This document shows positions 6,014 through 7,348 of a stretch of 7,348 nt of DNA, piece by piece. This DNA comes from an uncultured Flammeovirgaceae bacterium. Its GTDB lineage: Bacteria > Bacteroidota > Bacteroidia > Cytophagales > Cyclobacteriaceae. The stretch lies in NCBI GenBank assembly GCA_946480685.1, contig CAMLLI010000192.1, positions 1 through 7,348 on the forward strand, in the 5' to 3' direction. The position numbers and the translations under genes are program-made. Each line of letters starts with the position of its first letter. The first letter of the stretch is position 1. The notes below the pieces were generated by a model that saw only the letters and a list, made by a program, of their open reading frames with translations, ran no database searches and was not told the origin of the DNA.

Positions 6014-6486
6014 GTTCCTTCTCGCTGGATGATGCTATTACGCTTTTTTATAGTCATTCGTCCGATGGGTACCGGATAAAAACCAGGTATGCTACGCTTG
6101 AGAATGCAGGTAACATTACGTTTACAGGTAGTGCCGAAACTGTCACAGGCTGTGACGGATTACCTATCACCACGAATGCAGGAGTTTCGGCCGCATTGTT
6201 TAACGGCTTCACATATATAGCTTATAAGAGTTTTGATAACAACAGATTAAACATTATAAAGAGACGAGGTTGCGCACCTACGTATGATATTGTTTTCTGG
6301 GCGAATTCCAACACAAGTGATCAGCCAAGTCTTATTTCTAAAAACAACAAATTGACTGTCATATACCGGGGACAGAGTACATCACCAATTAAATACTCTT
6401 ACTCCACAGATGGACAAAATTGGTCAGGCAATGTTAATGCGGCAGGTGACACTCGTAATGGAGGTCCCTCTTTCCTGCTAGAATAA
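5428..6486 (+). CDS. surface lipoprotein with predicted six-bladed beta-propeller (Asp-box-like repeats), complete paralogue
   Basis: This 352-residue protein has a signal peptide with a type II lipobox, LVSC (18-21), so Cys21 should be lipidated. The next residues, Q-D-D-A-E, resemble the acidic lipoprotein export signal that sends Bacteroidota lipoproteins to the outer face of the outer membrane. A Thr/Ser-rich linker (31-46) follows. The rest is a chain of ~46-50-residue repeats of the form 'hydrophobic strand - N-G/K - V-x-Y/F-x-G - I-x-Y-S - S-x-D-G-x-N-W'. Asp-box-like motifs are SDNGTTW (69-75), STDGLNW (117-123), STDGTNW (164-170) and STDGQNW (327-333). Blades at about 188-250 and 251-298 have lost the motif and contain the only two mature-region cysteines besides Cys21 (241 and 281). 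The C-terminal GGPSFLLE seems to supply the first strand of blade 1. No sialidase active-site set is recognisable, so a binding (lectin-like) role is more likely than hydrolysis. The ligand is unknown. Confidence 0.85.
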   Translation: MTTKNIFSFLSVVFFLFLVSCQDDAEVQRKETTTINSSAGKSASARVGNHDYWYFFRGDGSANIRYAYSDNGTTWGGNVALNNGAQTSTGVGAAYFNGKFIVVYKGASTNNIFYSYSTDGLNWLGNTQIPSAATDNRPTLAIWRNRLWVFYSGVNNDEIWYMSSTDGTNWSSPNYIYYPGQVTDKASGPVEVLVNRSFSLDDAITLFYSHSSDGYRIKTRYATLENAGNITFTGSAETVTGCDGLPITTNAGVSAALFNGFTYIAYKSFDNNRLNIIKRRGCAPTYDIVFWANSNTSDQPSLISKNNKLTVIYRGQSTSPIKYSYSTDGQNWSGNVNAAGDTRNGGPSFLLE

Positions 6487-6504
6487 GGTAGTAGGTATTC
6501 ATTA

Positions 6505-6539
6505 GAACATAGAAACGCTCGCAAGACGTTTCTATGTTC
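6505..6539 (+). terminator. strong hairpin after the first lipoprotein gene
   Basis: Perfect 13-bp arms, GAACATAGAAACG (6505-6517) and CGTTTCTATGTTC (6527-6539), enclose a 9-nt loop. The hairpin starts 18 nt after the stop codon, the usual place for an intrinsic terminator, although the following bases (AATCCTTCGGG) are not a T-run. It separates the two paralogues and suggests independent transcripts, or an RNA stabiliser at the 3' end of the first message. Confidence 0.65.
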
Positions 6540-6574
6540 AATCCTTCGGGTTATACAGTATGACATTAAGGAAC

Positions 6575-6599
6575 CTATATTCAATAAGGCTGCATATAG
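6575..6599. repeat. weak inverted repeat CTATAT-N13-ATATAG
   Basis: Six-base AT-rich arms CTATAT (6575-6580) and ATATAG (6594-6599) occur in the gap between the two lipoprotein genes. They are likely incidental given the base composition. Apart from this, the terminator hairpin and the promoter-like block at 6665-6692, I see nothing identifiable in 6487-6755. Confidence 0.2.
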
Positions 6600-6664
6600 T
6601 TGTTTTTCAGGTCGAATATATGTAAACCAAAACTGGCTCTGCGTTAACCATTAGTCCCATTGTA

Positions 6665-6692
6665 TTTGCGGCAATCCACCCCGCAATCTTTG
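6665..6692 (+). promoter_or_regulatory. candidate promoter with internal dyad, second lipoprotein gene
   Basis: TTTG (6665-6668) and AATCTTTG (6685-6692, one mismatch to TAnnTTTG) form a -33/-7-like pair with a 16-nt spacer, shorter than the usual ~19, located 63 nt upstream of the ATG. The spacer is almost filled by the inverted repeat TTGCGG-N9-CCGCAA (6666-6686), whose GC content stands out locally and which could be an operator. The first paralogue has no similar site. Confidence 0.35.
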
Positions 6693-6730
6693 CGCGTGTC
6701 TATTCGCTTTACAAAAGCTTAATTACTAAA

Positions 6731-6755
6731 ACTATAATATAAACAAACCTAATTT
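6731..6755 (+). promoter_or_regulatory. A-rich translation leader, copy two
   Basis: The sequence ending ACAAACCTAATTT before the ATG at 6756 aligns with the leader of the upstream paralogue at 5404-5427. There is no Shine-Dalgarno motif. It marks the approximate left border of similarity between the duplicated units. Confidence 0.5.
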
Positions 6756-7348
6756 ATGAAAACAAGAAACACCGTTAGTTTGCTTTCGGCCGCACTTTTC
6801 CTTTTTCTATTGTCTTGTCAGGATGATGCGGAATTTCAAAATAAAAAGACAACAACCTCTGTAAACTCTTCAGAAGATAAATCTTCTGCTGGGAGAGTTG
6901 GCAATCACGACTACTGGTATTTTTTCCGAGGCGATGGCTCTGCAAATATACGTTATGCCTATAGCGATAATGGAACTACCTGGGGCGGTAATGTAGCTTT
7001 CAACAATGGTGCACAAACAAGCACGGGTGTTGGCGCGGCTTATTTCAACGGCAAGTTTATTGTAGTGTATAAAGGTAATAGTACAAACAATATTTTCTAT
7101 TCTTACAGCTATGATGGAACTAACTGGCAAGGAAATACACAGATACCTGTAGTCGCAACGGATAATAGGCCTACACTTGTAATTTGGAAAAGTAAGTTGT
7201 GGGTATTTTTTAGTGGTGTAAGTAGTGATGATGTGTGGTATATGAGCAGTACCGATGGCACAAATTGGTCTTCAGCAACTCGAGTTGATGACGGTTCACT
7301 TATTGCAACGGCAAGTGGTCCCGTTGAAGCTGTAGTTGATCCTAGTGG
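6756..7348 (+). CDS. surface lipoprotein with beta-propeller repeats, second paralogue, C-terminus outside window
   Basis: The frame is open for 197 codons to the right edge with no stop, so about 55% of a ~350-residue protein is visible. The signal peptide ends LLSC (18-21) and is followed by the same Q-D-D-A-E acidic motif as its neighbour, predicting a lipidated, probably surface-exposed protein. Blade motifs SDNGTTW (70-76), SYDGTNW (118-124) and STDGTNW (165-171) match the upstream paralogue. Residues 47-117 differ from it at only two positions (Leu to Phe, Ala to Asn), though about twenty codons carry silent changes. The next ~56 residues differ at about 14 positions, and the loop at 174-185 is unrelated. 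The pair arose by tandem duplication and the copies have since diverged, mostly after blade 2. The separate hairpin and promoter-like region upstream suggest it is transcribed on its own. Confidence 0.85.
   Translation, partial: MKTRNTVSLLSAALFLFLLSCQDDAEFQNKKTTTSVNSSEDKSSAGRVGNHDYWYFFRGDGSANIRYAYSDNGTTWGGNVAFNNGAQTSTGVGAAYFNGKFIVVYKGNSTNNIFYSYSYDGTNWQGNTQIPVVATDNRPTLVIWKSKLWVFFSGVSSDDVWYMSSTDGTNWSSATRVDDGSLIATASGPVEAVVDPS

Noticed and set aside
5566..6486. Propeller repeats considered as a DNA repeat or CRISPR-like array
   Set aside because: The periodicity is at the protein level (about 46-50 residues) with degenerate DNA. There are no constant direct repeats with unique spacers.
5428..7348. 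Annotation of the lipoproteins as sialidases because of the Asp-box-like repeats
   Set aside because: Asp boxes are structural and occur in many propellers. The motif here is one residue shorter than the classic form, and I could not find a credible arginine triad, Tyr/Glu pair or catalytic Asp arrangement.
1..7348. tRNA, rRNA, insertion sequence, integrase or attachment-site signals
   Set aside because: No cloverleaf-like gene, rRNA-like segment, transposase frame or target-site duplication was visible on either strand.

Overview
The window reads as a chromosomal segment of a Bacteroidota (Bacteroidetes) bacterium, most like a Cytophagales or Chitinophagales member. Several signs agree: the start codons lack Shine-Dalgarno sequences and sit behind A-rich leaders, there are matches to the phylum's TAnnTTTG -7 promoter element, the lipoproteins carry an acidic motif after the lipobox cysteine that resembles the Bacteroidota surface-export signal, and the gene content fits (a stand-alone ~500-residue biotin carboxylase, a DUF1015 protein, Maf and a CPBP protease). 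The genus cannot be fixed from this sequence.

Layout. Positions 1-623 (minus strand) hold the N-terminal 207 codons of a PLP-dependent alpha-oxoamine synthase, a lipid or cofactor acyl-condensing enzyme that runs off the left edge. A 258-bp divergent intergenic region (624-881) carries several palindromes and candidate -7 elements. Positions 882-5240 (plus strand) form a probable four-gene operon: biotin carboxylase (accC type), then after 61 nt a DUF1015 protein, after 2 nt the Maf nucleotide pyrophosphatase, and with no gap a CPBP-family membrane protease. An AT-rich hairpin at 5280-5307 may end this unit.

Positions 5428-7348 hold two tandem, same-strand paralogues encoding surface-type lipoproteins. 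The first is complete (352 aa) and the second is cut by the right edge. The complete one shows blade repeats with Asp-box-like motifs (S-x-D-G-x-N-W). Its last residues look like the missing outer strand of the first blade, which suggests a six-bladed beta-propeller closed by a velcro strand. A strong 13-bp hairpin separates the two genes, so they probably form separate transcription units.

The left part is ordinary housekeeping metabolism: acyl-CoA carboxylation, lipid-type acyl condensation and nucleotide-pool cleaning. The right part is an accessory cell-surface locus, probably for ligand or glycan recognition, and may continue as a larger paralogue array to the right. I see no IS element, tRNA, rRNA or CRISPR array. 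The points most worth a second look are the propeller-lipoprotein array with its uneven divergence, the excess of the word TATAC/GTATAC over the first ~4.6 kb, and the palindromes in the divergent promoter region.
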